NCBI GenBank assembly: GCA_944800085.1
Contig: CALYLO010000003.1
Span: 496,001-560,000 of the forward strand
Direction: 5' to 3'
DNA: 64,000 nucleotides
Source of the DNA: Paenibacillus melissococcoides
GTDB lineage: Bacteria; Bacillota; Bacilli; Paenibacillales; Paenibacillaceae
How positions within the stretch are numbered: position 1 is the stretch's first letter; each line of letters opens with the position of its first letter. Below, piece after piece: positions 42,997 through 52,649 of this stretch. The notes under the pieces were generated by a model, which saw only the letters and a program-made list of their open reading frames with translations, was not told the origin of the DNA and did not search any database. The position numbers were made by a program, and so were the translations under genes.

Positions 42997-44250
42997 ATGA
43001 TGACCGCTAATGATCACAACTCCCTGCTTGCTTCCACTCAGCTCGTAATTGAACAGGCTTTGCAGCGTCTGGGTTATGGACAAGATATGGTGGACTTGAT
43101 GAAGGAGCCGCTTCGCATGCTGACGGTGCGGATACCGGTGCGCATGGATGACGGCAGTGTTCAGGTGTTCACCGGCTTCCGCGCCCAGCATAACGATGCA
43201 GTCGGTCCAACCAAGGGAGGCGTGCGCTTTCATCCTGGCGTGACAGAGGAAGAGGTCAAAGCCCTGTCCATTTGGATGAGCTTGAAATGCGGAATTGCCG
43301 ATTTGCCGTACGGCGGCGGCAAAGGCGGAATTATTTGCGACCCGCGGCGGATGTCATTCGGCGAACTGGAGCGGTTGAGCCGCGGATATGTCCGCGCGAT
43401 CAGCCAGATGGTCGGTCCGAACAAGGATATCCCGGCGCCGGACGTCATGACGAACTCGCAAGTGATGGCATGGATGGTCGATGAATATAGCCATATTCGG
43501 GAGTTCGACTCCCCGGGCTTTATTACGGGCAAGCCGCTCGTGCTTGGAGGATCGAAGGGGCGCGAGACCGCGACGGCGCAGGGCGTCGTCATGATGATTT
43601 TCGAAGCGCTCAAGGTGCGGGGGATTCCGCTCAAGGAGGCCCGGGTTATCGTTCAGGGCTTCGGGAACGCCGGCAGCTATCTGTCCAAGTTCATGCATGA
43701 AGCGGGAGCGAAGGTGGTCGGCATCTCCGACGTCAACGGCGCGCTTTACGATCCGGAAGGTCTCGACATCCCGGATTTGCTTGACCGCCGGGATTCCTTC
43801 GGCACCGTCACCAATCTGTTCAAGAATACGATTACGAACGAAGAATTGCTCGTGCAGCCTTGCGATATTCTCGTTCCGGCAGCGATCGAGAATCAGATTA
43901 CCGAGGACAACGCCCATCAGATTCAGGCGAGCATCATCGTCGAAGCGGCCAACGGTCCGACGACGATCGAAGCGACCAAGATTGTCACGGACCGGGGCAT
44001 CCTGCTCGTGCCGGACGTATTGGCAAGCGCCGGCGGCGTCATCGTGTCTTATTTCGAATGGGTACAGAACAACCAAGGCTACTATTGGAGTGAGGAAGAA
44101 GTCATGCAGAAGCTGCAAAAGCTGATGACGCAGGGCTTCAACAAAGTATACGAGACGCATCAGATGAAGCAAGTGGACATGCGGCTGGCCGCTTATATGG
44201 TCGGCGTGCGCAAGACGGCTGAAGCGGCGCGCTACCGGGGGTGGGTGTAA
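42997..44250 (+). CDS. gudB: NAD-specific glutamate dehydrogenase
   Basis: The enzyme deaminates glutamate to 2-oxoglutarate. The 417-residue hexameric form has the substrate site KGGVRFHPGVTEEEVKALS and the catalytic lysine region KCGIADLPYGGGKGG, then the NAD domain with VIVQGFGNAGSYLSKF. No duplication like the one that inactivates B. subtilis GudB is apparent. Two adjacent ATGs (42997, 43000) follow GAGGTGA. The gene lies between mecA and prsW, where B. subtilis has gudB. Confidence 0.93.
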   Translation: MMTANDHNSLLASTQLVIEQALQRLGYGQDMVDLMKEPLRMLTVRIPVRMDDGSVQVFTGFRAQHNDAVGPTKGGVRFHPGVTEEEVKALSIWMSLKCGIADLPYGGGKGGIICDPRRMSFGELERLSRGYVRAISQMVGPNKDIPAPDVMTNSQVMAWMVDEYSHIREFDSPGFITGKPLVLGGSKGRETATAQGVVMMIFEALKVRGIPLKEARVIVQGFGNAGSYLSKFMHEAGAKVVGISDVNGALYDPEGLDIPDLLDRRDSFGTVTNLFKNTITNEELLVQPCDILVPAAIENQITEDNAHQIQASIIVEAANGPTTIEATKIVTDRGILLVPDVLASAGGVIVSYFEWVQNNQGYYWSEEEVMQKLQKLMTQGFNKVYETHQMKQVDMRLAAYMVGVRKTAEAARYRGWV

Positions 44251-44252
44251 GT

Positions 44253-45029
44253 GTGGGCATAGTTCCGGCTATCACAGCGATAGCCGCCAGCACTTCAGAT
44301 ACGGCCGTGCAGACGATGGAATCAACGACGCCGATACTGCCTTTGCTGACGGACGCGATAGCCCCCGGCATTGCGCTGTTGGTGTACTTCTATCTGAAGG
44401 ACCGCTATGATTATGAACCGATTCATATGGTCGTGCGCGTGTTCCTGCTCGGATTTTTGATTGTCTTCCCGATTATGATTGTGCAGCATGGGCTCGTGCT
44501 GTGGTGGGGGGACAACCCGCTCGTCTCCTCCTTCACCATTTCGGCCGGGGTGGAAGAGGCGGTTAAATGGTTCGTGCTTTATCATATGATCTATAATCAT
44601 GTTGAGTTCGACGAGCATTACGACGGAATTTTATATGCCGTCGCCGTGTCTCTCGGCTTTGCCACCATCGAGAACGTTTTGTATGCCTGGATTAATCATT
44701 CTTCCTTCTCGCATTTGATACTGCGGGCGCTGCTCCCGGTATCGGGGCACGCGATGTTCGGCGTGATGATGGGATACTATATGGGCAAAGCGAAGTTCAC
44801 CAAGGACAATGGCGGACGGACCAGGCGTTACCTGGCCTATTCCCTGCTGTTCCCTATTTTCTGGCATGGCATTTATGATCTGATATTGTTGACGGTGACA
44901 CGTTACTGGATATGGTTTGTCGTACCGCTGATGATTTTTCTGTGGTATTACGGCATGGGCAAGGTGCGCCGGGCGAATGCCCGCTCGCCTCTCCACCTCG
45001 TGAAGCGGGAGGAAGAGATTAATATGTGA
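44253..45029 (+). CDS. prsW: Site-1 intramembrane protease PrsW
   Basis: PrsW is the glutamic-type membrane protease that starts cleavage of anti-sigma factor RsiW in B. subtilis. The 258-residue, seven- to eight-span protein has EE at 101-102 in GVEEAVKW, a second acidic motif in GFATIENVLYA and histidine in SGHAMFGVMMG. GTG 44253 fits GGGGGTGGG better than the GTG at 44241 that overlaps gudB. The oxidoreductase ypdA that separates gudB and prsW in B. subtilis is absent. No sigW-rsiW pair lies in this window. Confidence 0.88.
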   Translation: MGIVPAITAIAASTSDTAVQTMESTTPILPLLTDAIAPGIALLVYFYLKDRYDYEPIHMVVRVFLLGFLIVFPIMIVQHGLVLWWGDNPLVSSFTISAGVEEAVKWFVLYHMIYNHVEFDEHYDGILYAVAVSLGFATIENVLYAWINHSSFSHLILRALLPVSGHAMFGVMMGYYMGKAKFTKDNGGRTRRYLAYSLLFPIFWHGIYDLILLTVTRYWIWFVVPLMIFLWYYGMGKVRRANARSPLHLVKREEEINM

Positions 45030-45082
45030 ACCGGCAGGCAATACTGGCACATAGTAATGTTCCCAGATGGAGGAGTGAGCGT

Positions 45083-45232
45083 GTGCGGGTAAAAGTAACC
45101 ATTCGGTGCAACCGGTGCGGCGAGAAGTTCGTGCTGCGCGGCAAGAGGGAAAAAGGCCGCGTCGAAACCGGCTTCAAGCAATGCCTGTGCGACAACCGCG
45201 ATAATTTTGAAGTCGAAGAAGAACCGATTTGA
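45083..45232 (+). CDS. Small CxxC protein, 49 residues
   Basis: A GTG at 45083 behind GGAGGAG encodes a 49-residue basic protein: CNRCGEKF near the start, then a Lys/Arg-rich turn, then FKQCLCDN. The four cysteines (CxxC and CxC) suggest a zinc ribbon. An in-frame ATG at 45026 has no ribosome site and overlaps prsW. I know no function; the spacing suggests cotranscription with prsW. Confidence 0.65.
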   Translation: MRVKVTIRCNRCGEKFVLRGKREKGRVETGFKQCLCDNRDNFEVEEEPI

Positions 45233-45351
45233 GCTGGCAAACTGTCAGCATGAAGAGCGTAACATAGGAAACGATGCATAAACCTTCCGCTGTTCCAGCA
45301 AACTATGGACAAATCCATGTACAAGTTGCTGTGAAGGGAGACGTTTGTACC

Positions 45352-46695
45352 ATGTATAAACGATTTAGTGCCGTTATGTTTCCGATCGTTACGCTCTTTT
45401 TCATTGGAGCGATCGTGTGGGGCTATCAAGAGCATCAAGAGAAAAATTCAATATTGATCAAAGCGGAAAACCAATATCAACGGGCATTCCATGATTTGAC
45501 GTACCATGTGGACAGGCTGCACAGCGAGTTGGGACGCACGCTCGCGGTCAACTCGCAATCGCAGGCCATGCACCGCAAAGGGCTCGCCAATGTATGGCGC
45601 ATTACGAGCCAAGCGCAGAATGAGATTAACCAGCTTCCGTTGACACTGCTGCCGTTCAACAAGACGGAGGATTTTCTGTCCCGCATCTCCAATTTCGCTT
45701 ACCGCACCTCGATTCGCGATCTGACCAAAAAGCCGCTGTCGGATGACGAAGTGAAAACACTGAAGACGCTGTATAAGAACGCGGGCGATATTTCAAAAGA
45801 TTTGCAGAAGGTTCAGCATAAAGTCATCGCCAACAATTTACGCTGGATGGATGTCGAGACCGCAATGGCCTCAGAGCAACAAACGGCGGACAACACGATT
45901 ATCGATGGCTTCAAGACGGTTGACAAAAAAGTCGGCGACTATCCGGAGTTGAATTGGGGACCTACCATCGCCAATATCTATACGAAGCGTTCCGTCAAGA
46001 TGCTGAAGGGGCAGCCGTTAAGCGTACAGGAAATCCGCCAGAAGGCGGAACAATTTTTGGGCAACAAAAATTACAATAAAATCGAAGTCAGAGAGAACGG
46101 CAAAGGAACGGAGTATGAATCCTGCACGGCGTTTGCCGACTACGGCAATGACGGGAAGGGAACCGTAACGCTGGATTTTACGAAGCAGGGCATGCTGATG
46201 GCGTATATGGACGCGCGCGAGATTAAGGAAAAGCGAATTTCGATGAAGCAGGCCGCCCAATCCGCCAAGGAGTTTTTGAAGAATAACGGCTATCCCGACA
46301 TGGAGGCCGTCAAATACAATGGACGAAACCGCGTCGGCAGCTTCACCTTCGTGCCGGTCGTGAACGGAGTCTATGTCTATCCGCAGCAAGTCGGCGTGCG
46401 CGTCGCGCTTGATAACGGGGAAGTGACCGGGGTCCAGGCTACGGATTATGTATATGAGCACAAGGACCGGAACATCGGCAAGCCGAAGCTCACGAAGCAG
46501 GAAGCCCAGAAGATGCTGCATCCGGAAATGGAGGTTCTGTTCGATCGGCTGTCCCTGATCAAGAATGATGAAGGGGAAGAAGTGCTGTGCTATGAATTCG
46601 GCGGCAAAATTAACGGCACAACGTACCGCATCTATATTAACGCCGAAAATGGCGAAGAAGAGCATATTGAAGAAATGACTGCCGTGCAAGAATAA
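45352..46695 (+). CDS. ypeB: Germination protein YpeB
   Basis: YpeB is a spore-membrane protein required with the cortex hydrolase SleB: each stabilises the other. The 447-residue protein has an N-terminal anchor (VMFPIVTLFFIGAIVWGY), a long helical region and C-terminal PepSY-like repeats (for example ISMKQAAQSAKEFLKNNGY and LTKQEAQKML). ATG 45352 follows GAAGGGAG. In B. subtilis sleB precedes it directly; here the small CxxC gene does. Confidence 0.92.
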   Translation: MYKRFSAVMFPIVTLFFIGAIVWGYQEHQEKNSILIKAENQYQRAFHDLTYHVDRLHSELGRTLAVNSQSQAMHRKGLANVWRITSQAQNEINQLPLTLLPFNKTEDFLSRISNFAYRTSIRDLTKKPLSDDEVKTLKTLYKNAGDISKDLQKVQHKVIANNLRWMDVETAMASEQQTADNTIIDGFKTVDKKVGDYPELNWGPTIANIYTKRSVKMLKGQPLSVQEIRQKAEQFLGNKNYNKIEVRENGKGTEYESCTAFADYGNDGKGTVTLDFTKQGMLMAYMDAREIKEKRISMKQAAQSAKEFLKNNGYPDMEAVKYNGRNRVGSFTFVPVVNGVYVYPQQVGVRVALDNGEVTGVQATDYVYEHKDRNIGKPKLTKQEAQKMLHPEMEVLFDRLSLIKNDEGEEVLCYEFGGKINGTTYRIYINAENGEEEHIEEMTAVQE

Positions 46696-46709
46696 CATTT
46701 GCGCCGCAG

Positions 46710-46760
46710 AAGCGCCGGAGGGCGTCTATCCTGGAGACGGGAGGATGCTTTCCGGCGCTT
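46710..46760 (+). terminator. Terminator after ypeB
   Basis: AAGCGCCGGA and TCCGGCGCTT form a 10-bp stem around a 31-base loop with its own small stem; the T run is short. Confidence 0.6.
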
Positions 46761-46813
46761 TGTGCTGTTGGACCCCGGCATCCCGTGGTATAATTGCCCA
46801 CAGGGGGGAGCTT

Positions 46814-47261
46814 ATGTTACCTAAAGTCAATGATATGTTATATATGCAGCTGGAGCGTTCTCCGGAGGAGGCGACCTATAAAGCAAGGGTGACCGAGTTG
46901 GACGACGAGCGAATCTGGATGGAGGTTCCGCTCTGCGAAGAGACCGGGAAATTCGGATTGTTCGCCATCGGGGAAGAGTTGAATGTCTTCGCTCACGGCC
47001 GCGCCGAAATGGGGCCTTCGCGAAGGACAGCTGCTGCAATGCTGGCTTGCGGTTCCGTTCCGCAACGGAACGATCGAGCACATTCCGTTCACCGGGCAAA
47101 TCGTCCGGGTTCGACCGCTTCACGAGGAGCGGAATCTGATCATGATGAAATTCGGGCAGATTGCCGAATTGGACCAGCAGAAGCTGATCCGGTTCTGCTT
47201 CGAACGCAAAATTGAGGCAAGGAAACGAACTTGTCTCCGGACGTATCTTACATACGGATAA
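46814..47261 (+). pseudogene. ypfA: Broken PilZ-type c-di-GMP receptor gene (ypfA-like), internal deletion and frameshift
   Basis: From ATG 46814 (behind GGGGGGAG) about 58 codons read as the N-terminal YcgR-like domain (MLPKVNDMLYMQLE to GEELNVF). Near 46985-47005 the frame shifts by one class, and the second frame carries the family's C-terminal end, KWGLREGQLLQCWLAVPF to FCFERKIEARKR, stopping at 47261. The pieces sum to about 145 residues against about 215 in the family, and the RxxxR and DxSxxG motifs that bind c-di-GMP are missing. So roughly 70-80 codons have been lost and the gene cannot make a normal receptor. TGGTATAAT at 46796-46804 may be its promoter. Confidence 0.8.
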
Positions 47262-47350
47262 GACCGGAACACCGGTCTTGTCGCTCGCTGTGAATCGATA
47301 GCGCATAATTTCCTGGAAGGAAAGCCATAATATTCCTCAAAAACAGGAGG

Positions 47351-47563
47351 ATGTGGGAGCCGGTGCGCGATCGGGAAGCGGCAATTATGGATTGGTGGGA
47401 ATGGATTTTCAGGTGGATGGTCCGCATTGGGCTGGCCTTCGCCGCGGCGCTGCTAGCGGTGCAGCTGCTGCTTATGCACGGCGGGATAAGAAGCTTGCTC
47501 TGCAAGGTGGAGAGGCTGGAAGGCGTGCCGTATCCGCCCTCCGGGGCGCCGGAGGAGCCGTGA
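47351..47563 (+). CDS. Small membrane protein (YpfB-like position)
   Basis: A frame of up to 70 residues with one membrane span (MVRIGLAFAAALLAVQLLLM) followed by a short loop and KVERLEGVPYP. AGGAGG at 47345-47350 touches the first ATG, so the GTG at 47363 may be the real start. B. subtilis has the small gene ypfB between ypfA and cmk, and the shape fits. Family membership is not proven. Confidence 0.6.
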   Translation: MWEPVRDREAAIMDWWEWIFRWMVRIGLAFAAALLAVQLLLMHGGIRSLLCKVERLEGVPYPPSGAPEEP

Positions 47564-47603
47564 AGCCGGCTCGGGGAACGGGAGCTTCCTCTGATTGCCT
47601 GTT

Positions 47604-47632
47604 TTGCATCCCCACATGAAGTGTGGTATAAT
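47604..47632 (+). promoter_or_regulatory. Promoter for cmk-plsC
   Basis: TTGCAT at 47604-47609 and a perfect TATAAT at 47627-47632 are 17 bases apart, 79 bases before the cmk start. Confidence 0.75.
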
Positions 47633-47710
47633 TTTGACGTCGCAGGCAACGCCTGCTTTTTTAGTGATATCTCTATATACGGTGATTGTTCCAGGAAGGA
47701 GTCAGACTCG

Positions 47711-48415
47711 TTGACAGTACAGTCCAACGCTCCTGCGCTTCGTTTGAATATCGCTATCGACGGGCCTGCAGGAGCCGGGAAGAGCACAGTGGCCCGCCTC
47801 GTCGCCCGCGAATTGGGTTATACGTATATCGATACCGGTGCGATGTACCGGGCGGTAGCGTTACATATGTTACGATTGGGAATTGATCCTGAGGATGAGG
47901 ATGCCATTCAAGAAGCGATGAAGGATGTCGCGGTTGAACTGATTCCGCTTGATTCCAGGCAAGCCGTTCTGTTGAACGGAACCGACGTCACGGACGAGAT
48001 CCGGACGCCGGAGATTAGCCGGCTCGCTTCCTCGTATGCCCGGTCATCCGCCGTTAGGGAGAGGCTTGTCCACCTCCAGCGCGGCATGGCTGCCCGCAAG
48101 GGAGTCGTCATGGATGGCCGCGATATTGGCACGCATGTTCTTCCCGATGCCGAACAGAAATGGTTCGTGACCGCTTCCGTCGAAGAGCGCGCGCGCCGGC
48201 GCTACGCTGAATTGAGCGGCGTCGAAGGCGCGACCGTAGAGCAGTTCATGCGGGAGATTGCGGCTCGCGACAAGCAGGACGAGACGAGGGAGGTATCTCC
48301 GCTGCGTCAGGCGGAAGACGCCGTTCTGCTTGATACGACGCGCATGACGATTGATGAGGTCGTTCGCGTCATCGTGGATCAGGCCAAATTATTATGCAGA
48401 GATGGGGAACGGTAA
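47711..48415 (+). CDS. cmk: Cytidylate kinase
   Basis: Cmk phosphorylates CMP and dCMP. The P-loop IDGPAGAGKSTVAR, the CMP-site segment YIDTGAMYRAVAL, GRDIGTHVLPDA and the arginines in RARRRYAEL are complete in 234 residues. A TTG start at 47711 is chosen because GGAAGGAG lies nine bases upstream and the upstream frame is leader. It heads a short operon with plsC, as in B. subtilis (cmk-plsC-ypfD). Confidence 0.94.
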   Translation: MTVQSNAPALRLNIAIDGPAGAGKSTVARLVARELGYTYIDTGAMYRAVALHMLRLGIDPEDEDAIQEAMKDVAVELIPLDSRQAVLLNGTDVTDEIRTPEISRLASSYARSSAVRERLVHLQRGMAARKGVVMDGRDIGTHVLPDAEQKWFVTASVEERARRRYAELSGVEGATVEQFMREIAARDKQDETREVSPLRQAEDAVLLDTTRMTIDEVVRVIVDQAKLLCRDGER

Positions 48416-48421
48416 TCAATT

Positions 48422-49000
48422 ATGTTTTATACGACGATAAGGGCGCTGCTTCGCCTGATTTACCGGCTTCTTTTCCGGTTGGAGGCATCCGGGACAGAGC
48501 ATGTGCCGAAGGATGGCGGCGTTGTCCTCTGCTCTAACCATATCAGCCTGCTGGACCCTCCCGCGATAGGAATATTGCTGAAGCGGCGCATCCGCTTCAT
48601 GGCGAAGGCCGAGCTGTTCAATATACCTTTGTTTGGAGCGGCCATCAAGGCGCTGGGCGCATTTCCCGTCAAGCGGGGCGGCGTCGGCAAAGAAACTATC
48701 CGCACGGCGTTTCAATTGCTTCAGGACGGGGATATTATGGGTATATTCCCTGAAGGGACCCGCAATACCGACCAAGCGGCCGCAGCGAAGAAGGGAGCGG
48801 CAATGATTGCGCTCCGCAGCGGCGCGGCTGTCGTTCCGGTGGCGATTATCGGCAGCTACCGGCTGTTCCGCAAGACCCGGGTCGTCTATGGTCCGCCCAT
48901 CGAGATGTCGGATCTGCTGGAGCAGAAGGGAAGCGACGTTCTGGAGAAGGCAACCGACCGCATCATGGATCATATTAACCGGCTTAAACGGGAAGGTTGA
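48422..49000 (+). CDS. plsC: 1-acyl-sn-glycerol-3-phosphate acyltransferase
   Basis: PlsC adds the second acyl chain to make phosphatidic acid. The 192-residue membrane-associated protein has the HX4D motif in CSNHISLLDP and the FPEGTRN motif near residue 112. It starts six bases after the cmk stop. With plsY (52650) and gpsA (53254) the window holds several steps of phospholipid synthesis. Confidence 0.93.
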   Translation: MFYTTIRALLRLIYRLLFRLEASGTEHVPKDGGVVLCSNHISLLDPPAIGILLKRRIRFMAKAELFNIPLFGAAIKALGAFPVKRGGVGKETIRTAFQLLQDGDIMGIFPEGTRNTDQAAAAKKGAAMIALRSGAAVVPVAIIGSYRLFRKTRVVYGPPIEMSDLLEQKGSDVLEKATDRIMDHINRLKREG

Positions 49001-49249
49001 CGATTCGGAAGATTGGCGTGCATGATTTTCCGCTAACGTCAGATACTACAGGTATTATTTACAGGTTATATTCGAGATTGTTACGACATCCCGATGCGGA
49101 GCGGCCATTCGAACGGCCGGGCCGCGGACGGATTCGCATATTAAGGCATCGCGTGAGCGGTGCTGCAGAAGGGCGCGGAAGAGTCCTTGCGAAGCCGGCC
49201 TCTAAGGCGGGGTTCAATAAATGGGGTTTCAATTGAGGAGGTAGTTCAC

Positions 49250-50470
49250 ATGTCTGAAGAAACAAAAGTCAACGAAACAGCCGAAACGGCAAACCAGGAA
49301 GTGATGGAAAACATCGTGTCCGTCAAAAAAGGGGATACCGTCAAAGGCACGATTGTTAAAATCGACGACAACCAAGCGGTCGTTAGCATTGGATATAAAT
49401 ATGACGGTGTCATTCCCGTCCGCGAATTGTCATCCGTATCCGTAGACAATATTGCGGATGTTGTCCAAGTAGGGCAAGAAGTCGAATGCAAGGTTGTCAG
49501 CATCGATGATGACAAGGAGCGCATGGTTCTGTCCAAGCGGCAAGTAGACAGCGAGAATGCATGGGATGTCATGCAGCAGCATTTCGACAACAACGAAGTA
49601 TTTGAAGTTACGGTTGTTGATGTCGTCAAGGGCGGCGTCGTAGCCGATGTCGGTGTCCGCGCATTTATTCCTGCATCCATGGTAGAACGTCACTTCGTGG
49701 AAGACTTCAGCGATTACAAAGGCCGCACGCTGCGCGTAAAGGTCAAGGAAATCGATCGCGAGAACAACAAGCTCATTCTGTCGCAAAAAGAAGTGCTTGA
49801 CGAAGAGTTCGAAGCGAACAAGAAGCGCGTCATGGAAAGCCTGAGCGAAGGTCAAGAGCTGGAAGGCACCGTACAGCGCTTGACTCAATTCGGCGCATTC
49901 GTTGACGTTGGCGGCGTGGACGGTCTTGTTCACGTGTCCGAGATGGCTTGGCATCATGTCGACAAGCCGTCGGATCTCGTTCAGGAAGGACAGAAAGTCA
50001 ACGTTAAAGTATTGAAAGTCGATCCGGCGAACGGCAAAATCAGCCTGAGCATGAAAGCGACTCAACCAGGACCTTGGGAGCAAGCTGCCGACAAGATCAA
50101 GACTGGCGATATCCTGACTGGCGAAGTGAAGCGCCTCGTCGACTTCGGCGCCTTCGTTGAAGTGGCTCCTGGGGTGGAAGGATTGGTTCACATTTCCCAA
50201 ATCGCGCATCGCCACATCGCGACGCCATCCGAGGTGCTGAAGCAAGGGCAGACCGTTCAAGTTAAGGTGCTTGACTTCAATCCGGCCGAGAAGCGTGTCA
50301 GCCTGAGCATCAAGGAGACGGAAGAAGCGCCGGCTCCTGCGCCAAAAGCCGAGAAGAAAGTCATGAAGGAAGAGTTGAACAACAACCCGAACGTGTCCTT
50401 GAATAATCAAGGAATGAGCGTCACTTTGGGCGAGCGCTTCGGCGATATGCTCAACAAATTCAAAAAATAA
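49250..50470 (+). CDS. ypfD: S1-domain RNA-binding protein (YpfD, RpsA homologue)
   Basis: A 406-residue protein of four S1 repeats at about 24-95, 113-180, 198-267 and 284-355; the last two carry the classic FGAFVDVGGVDGLVHVSE and FGAFVEVAPGVEGLVHIS. The C-terminal 50 residues are a flexible tail. Low-GC Gram-positive S1 homologues are not essential in B. subtilis and their ribosome role is unclear. ATG 49250 follows GAGGAGG. The 249 bases upstream hold no gene. Confidence 0.93.
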   Translation: MSEETKVNETAETANQEVMENIVSVKKGDTVKGTIVKIDDNQAVVSIGYKYDGVIPVRELSSVSVDNIADVVQVGQEVECKVVSIDDDKERMVLSKRQVDSENAWDVMQQHFDNNEVFEVTVVDVVKGGVVADVGVRAFIPASMVERHFVEDFSDYKGRTLRVKVKEIDRENNKLILSQKEVLDEEFEANKKRVMESLSEGQELEGTVQRLTQFGAFVDVGGVDGLVHVSEMAWHHVDKPSDLVQEGQKVNVKVLKVDPANGKISLSMKATQPGPWEQAADKIKTGDILTGEVKRLVDFGAFVEVAPGVEGLVHISQIAHRHIATPSEVLKQGQTVQVKVLDFNPAEKRVSLSIKETEEAPAPAPKAEKKVMKEELNNNPNVSLNNQGMSVTLGERFGDMLNKFKK

Positions 50471-50486
50471 TCGAATCAACGTCCTT

Positions 50487-50520
50487 CGGCGGGTTCCCCA
50501 GGAGCCCGCCGTTTATTTTT
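50487..50520 (+). terminator. Terminator after the S1-domain gene
   Basis: CGGCGGG and CCCGCCG form a 7-bp G-C stem, then TTTATTTTT. Confidence 0.85.
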
Positions 50521-50559
50521 GCAGATTCCTTCAAATAATAAGCAAAAAAGGAATCGGAG

Positions 50560-51174
50560 TTGAAGCGATTGTTGCCGGGGATGCTGTCATTCATTTTGTG
50601 GCTGTGCTGTGCCATATTGATGGCGACGGGATGGAGGGATGTGCTGCTGCGCGGAGCGCCCCGAATGATTCTGCTCCTCGTCGGCCTGTTCTGGCTATTC
50701 TTTCACGATGCCGGCTTCGGGCTGCTCCCGGAAGGACGCGGGATTCAGCCGGTATGGCTGCTGTGGTGCATGATCGCGGGATGTCTGGCCGGCATGCAGG
50801 CGCAGGCCTCCGGCTGGATCATGTTCGTCCTGGCCGGGCGCATCGTGTTGATCGGCGCGGTCTGGCTGTGGACGGCGCTGCTGTCCCAGTCAGCGGTCTG
50901 GACGCTCCCGCTTCTCCCGGCGCACGGCGCCGCCTATCTGATGATCATCGCGATTGTGCTGCTGTGCTCGCGGGACTGGACGCATCAGTGGATTATGGTG
51001 ACGCTGGGGCTTACGGCGGGGGAGTGGCTGATCCAATTGAAGCTGTCCTCTCCCTCGGAATTCGGCGGCGCGGCTGTGCAGGATGCGTGGTGGCTCGTGT
51101 TCGTGACCGTCCGGCTGCTGTCCGCCGTCATTGAATGGTCCCGGCACAAATGGTGGCAGACGCGCTTGCAATGA
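50560..51174 (+). CDS. Polytopic membrane protein (YphA-like by position)
   Basis: A 204-residue protein made almost wholly of membrane segments, about six, with many Trp. It begins at TTG 50560 just after GGAATCGGAG. B. subtilis has the membrane protein gene yphA between ypfD and der; length and topology are compatible. No motif gives a function. Confidence 0.7.
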   Translation: MKRLLPGMLSFILWLCCAILMATGWRDVLLRGAPRMILLLVGLFWLFFHDAGFGLLPEGRGIQPVWLLWCMIAGCLAGMQAQASGWIMFVLAGRIVLIGAVWLWTALLSQSAVWTLPLLPAHGAAYLMIIAIVLLCSRDWTHQWIMVTLGLTAGEWLIQLKLSSPSEFGGAAVQDAWWLVFVTVRLLSAVIEWSRHKWWQTRLQ

Positions 51175-51314
51175 GCAGGCCGCGCATGGTCAGTGCCGGA
51201 TAAAGGCGAGCTACAAATTAGTCAGGTCTCCTGCAAATTGGTTAGCCAAGGTGCTGATTTTTTGATATGATGAACTACGTGTAGATGTTGCATTAGAGAT
51301 GAGGAGTGAACTGC

Positions 51315-52637
51315 ATGGCAAAACCCGTTGTTGCCATTGTCGGGCGGCCGAATGTCGGCAAGTCCACCATTTTTAACCGAGTCATCGGCGACCGTTTGGC
51401 CATAGTGGAGGACAAGCCTGGCGTGACACGCGACCGTATTTACGGAACGGGCGAATGGAACGGCAAGCCGTTCAGCATTATTGACACGGGCGGAATCGAA
51501 GTGTACGGCGAAGACGAGATGCTCCGCTCTATCCGTGTGCAGGCCGAGCTGGCCATTGAAGAAGCGGTTGTCATTGTTTTCATGTGTGAAGCGAAGAGCG
51601 GCGTAACCCAGGCGGACGAGGAAGTGGCTGAGATTCTGTTCCGGTCCGGGAAGCCGGTAGTTCTTGCGATTAACAAAGTAGACAACTTGCAACGCATGGA
51701 CGATGTTTATGAATTTTACAGTCTAGGCTTCGGCGATCCGGTGCCCATCTCCGGTTCGCACGGCACGGGACTTGGCGATTTGTTGGATGAAGTGGTCTAC
51801 CGCTTCCCTGAGACGACCGAGGAAGAGTACGATGAAGATGTCATCCGGGTCGCCCTGATCGGCAGACCGAACGTAGGCAAGTCATCGCTCGTCAATGCCA
51901 TCTTGGGCGAGGATCGCGTCATTGTGAGCGATATTGCCGGCACGACGCGCGACGCGATCGATACTCCGTTCGAGAAGGACGGCCAGCGGTTCGTCTTGAT
52001 CGATACGGCCGGAATGCGCAAGCGCGGCAAGGTATACGAGACGACCGAGAAGTACAGCGTCATGCGCTCCATGAAAGCGATCGAGCGGGCCGATGTCGTC
52101 CTTATCGTCATCAACGGCGAAGAGGGCATAATCGAGCAAGACAAGCATATTGCAGGCTATGCCCATGAGGCCGGCAAGGCGGCGCTGTTTGTCGTCAACA
52201 AATGGGATGTCGTCGAGAAGAACGATCGCACGATGCATGAATTCGAGACGAAGATTCGCGATCATTTCCTGTTCATGCCTTATGCGCCCATCGTCTTCCT
52301 GTCCGCGAAGACGAAGCAGCGGCTTCATAAGCTGCTGCCGGTTATCGAGCATGTCGCAGAGCAGCATGCGAAGCGCATACCGACCCATCTGCTCAACGAT
52401 GTGATAAGCGATGCAGTCGCTTACAATCCTCCGCCAACGGATAAAGGCAGACGGCTGCGCATTAATTATGCGACGCAGGTCGCGGTGAAGCCGCCGACGA
52501 TTGTCATCTTCGTGAACGACCCGGAACTGATGCATTTCTCCTACGAGCGCTATTTGGAGAACCGGATCCGGACGTCGTTCGATTTCGAGGGCACGCCGAT
52601 ACGGCTGTTCACCCGCCGCAAATCCGATGAAGGTTAG
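51315..52637 (+). CDS. der: Ribosome-associated GTPase Der (EngA)
   Basis: Der has two tandem GTPase domains and is essential for 50S subunit assembly. Domain 1: [17 protein letters not shown]. Domain 2: [24 protein letters not shown]-like C-terminal domain ends near [19 protein letters not shown]. 440 residues. ATG 51315 follows GAGGAG by nine bases; GTG 51306 is too close. Confidence 0.96.
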   Translation: MAKPVVAIVGRPNVGKSTIFNRVIGDRLAIVEDKPGVTRDRIYGTGEWNGKPFSIIDTGGIEVYGEDEMLRSIRVQAELAIEEAVVIVFMCEAKSGVTQADEEVAEILFRSGKPVVLAINKVDNLQRMDDVYEFYSLGFGDPVPISGSHGTGLGDLLDEVVYRFPETTEEEYDEDVIRVALIGRPNVGKSSLVNAILGEDRVIVSDIAGTTRDAIDTPFEKDGQRFVLIDTAGMRKRGKVYETTEKYSVMRSMKAIERADVVLIVINGEEGIIEQDKHIAGYAHEAGKAALFVVNKWDVVEKNDRTMHEFETKIRDHFLFMPYAPIVFLSAKTKQRLHKLLPVIEHVAEQHAKRIPTHLLNDVISDAVAYNPPPTDKGRRLRINYATQVAVKPPTIVIFVNDPELMHFSYERYLENRIRTSFDFEGTPIRLFTRRKSDEG

Positions 52638-52649
52638 GGGAGAACTGAG

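Noticed and set aside
47353..47619. 88-codon frame overlapping the small membrane protein gene before cmk
   Set aside because: Arg/Ala/Gly-rich out-of-frame reading of the same bases; the other frame has a good membrane span.
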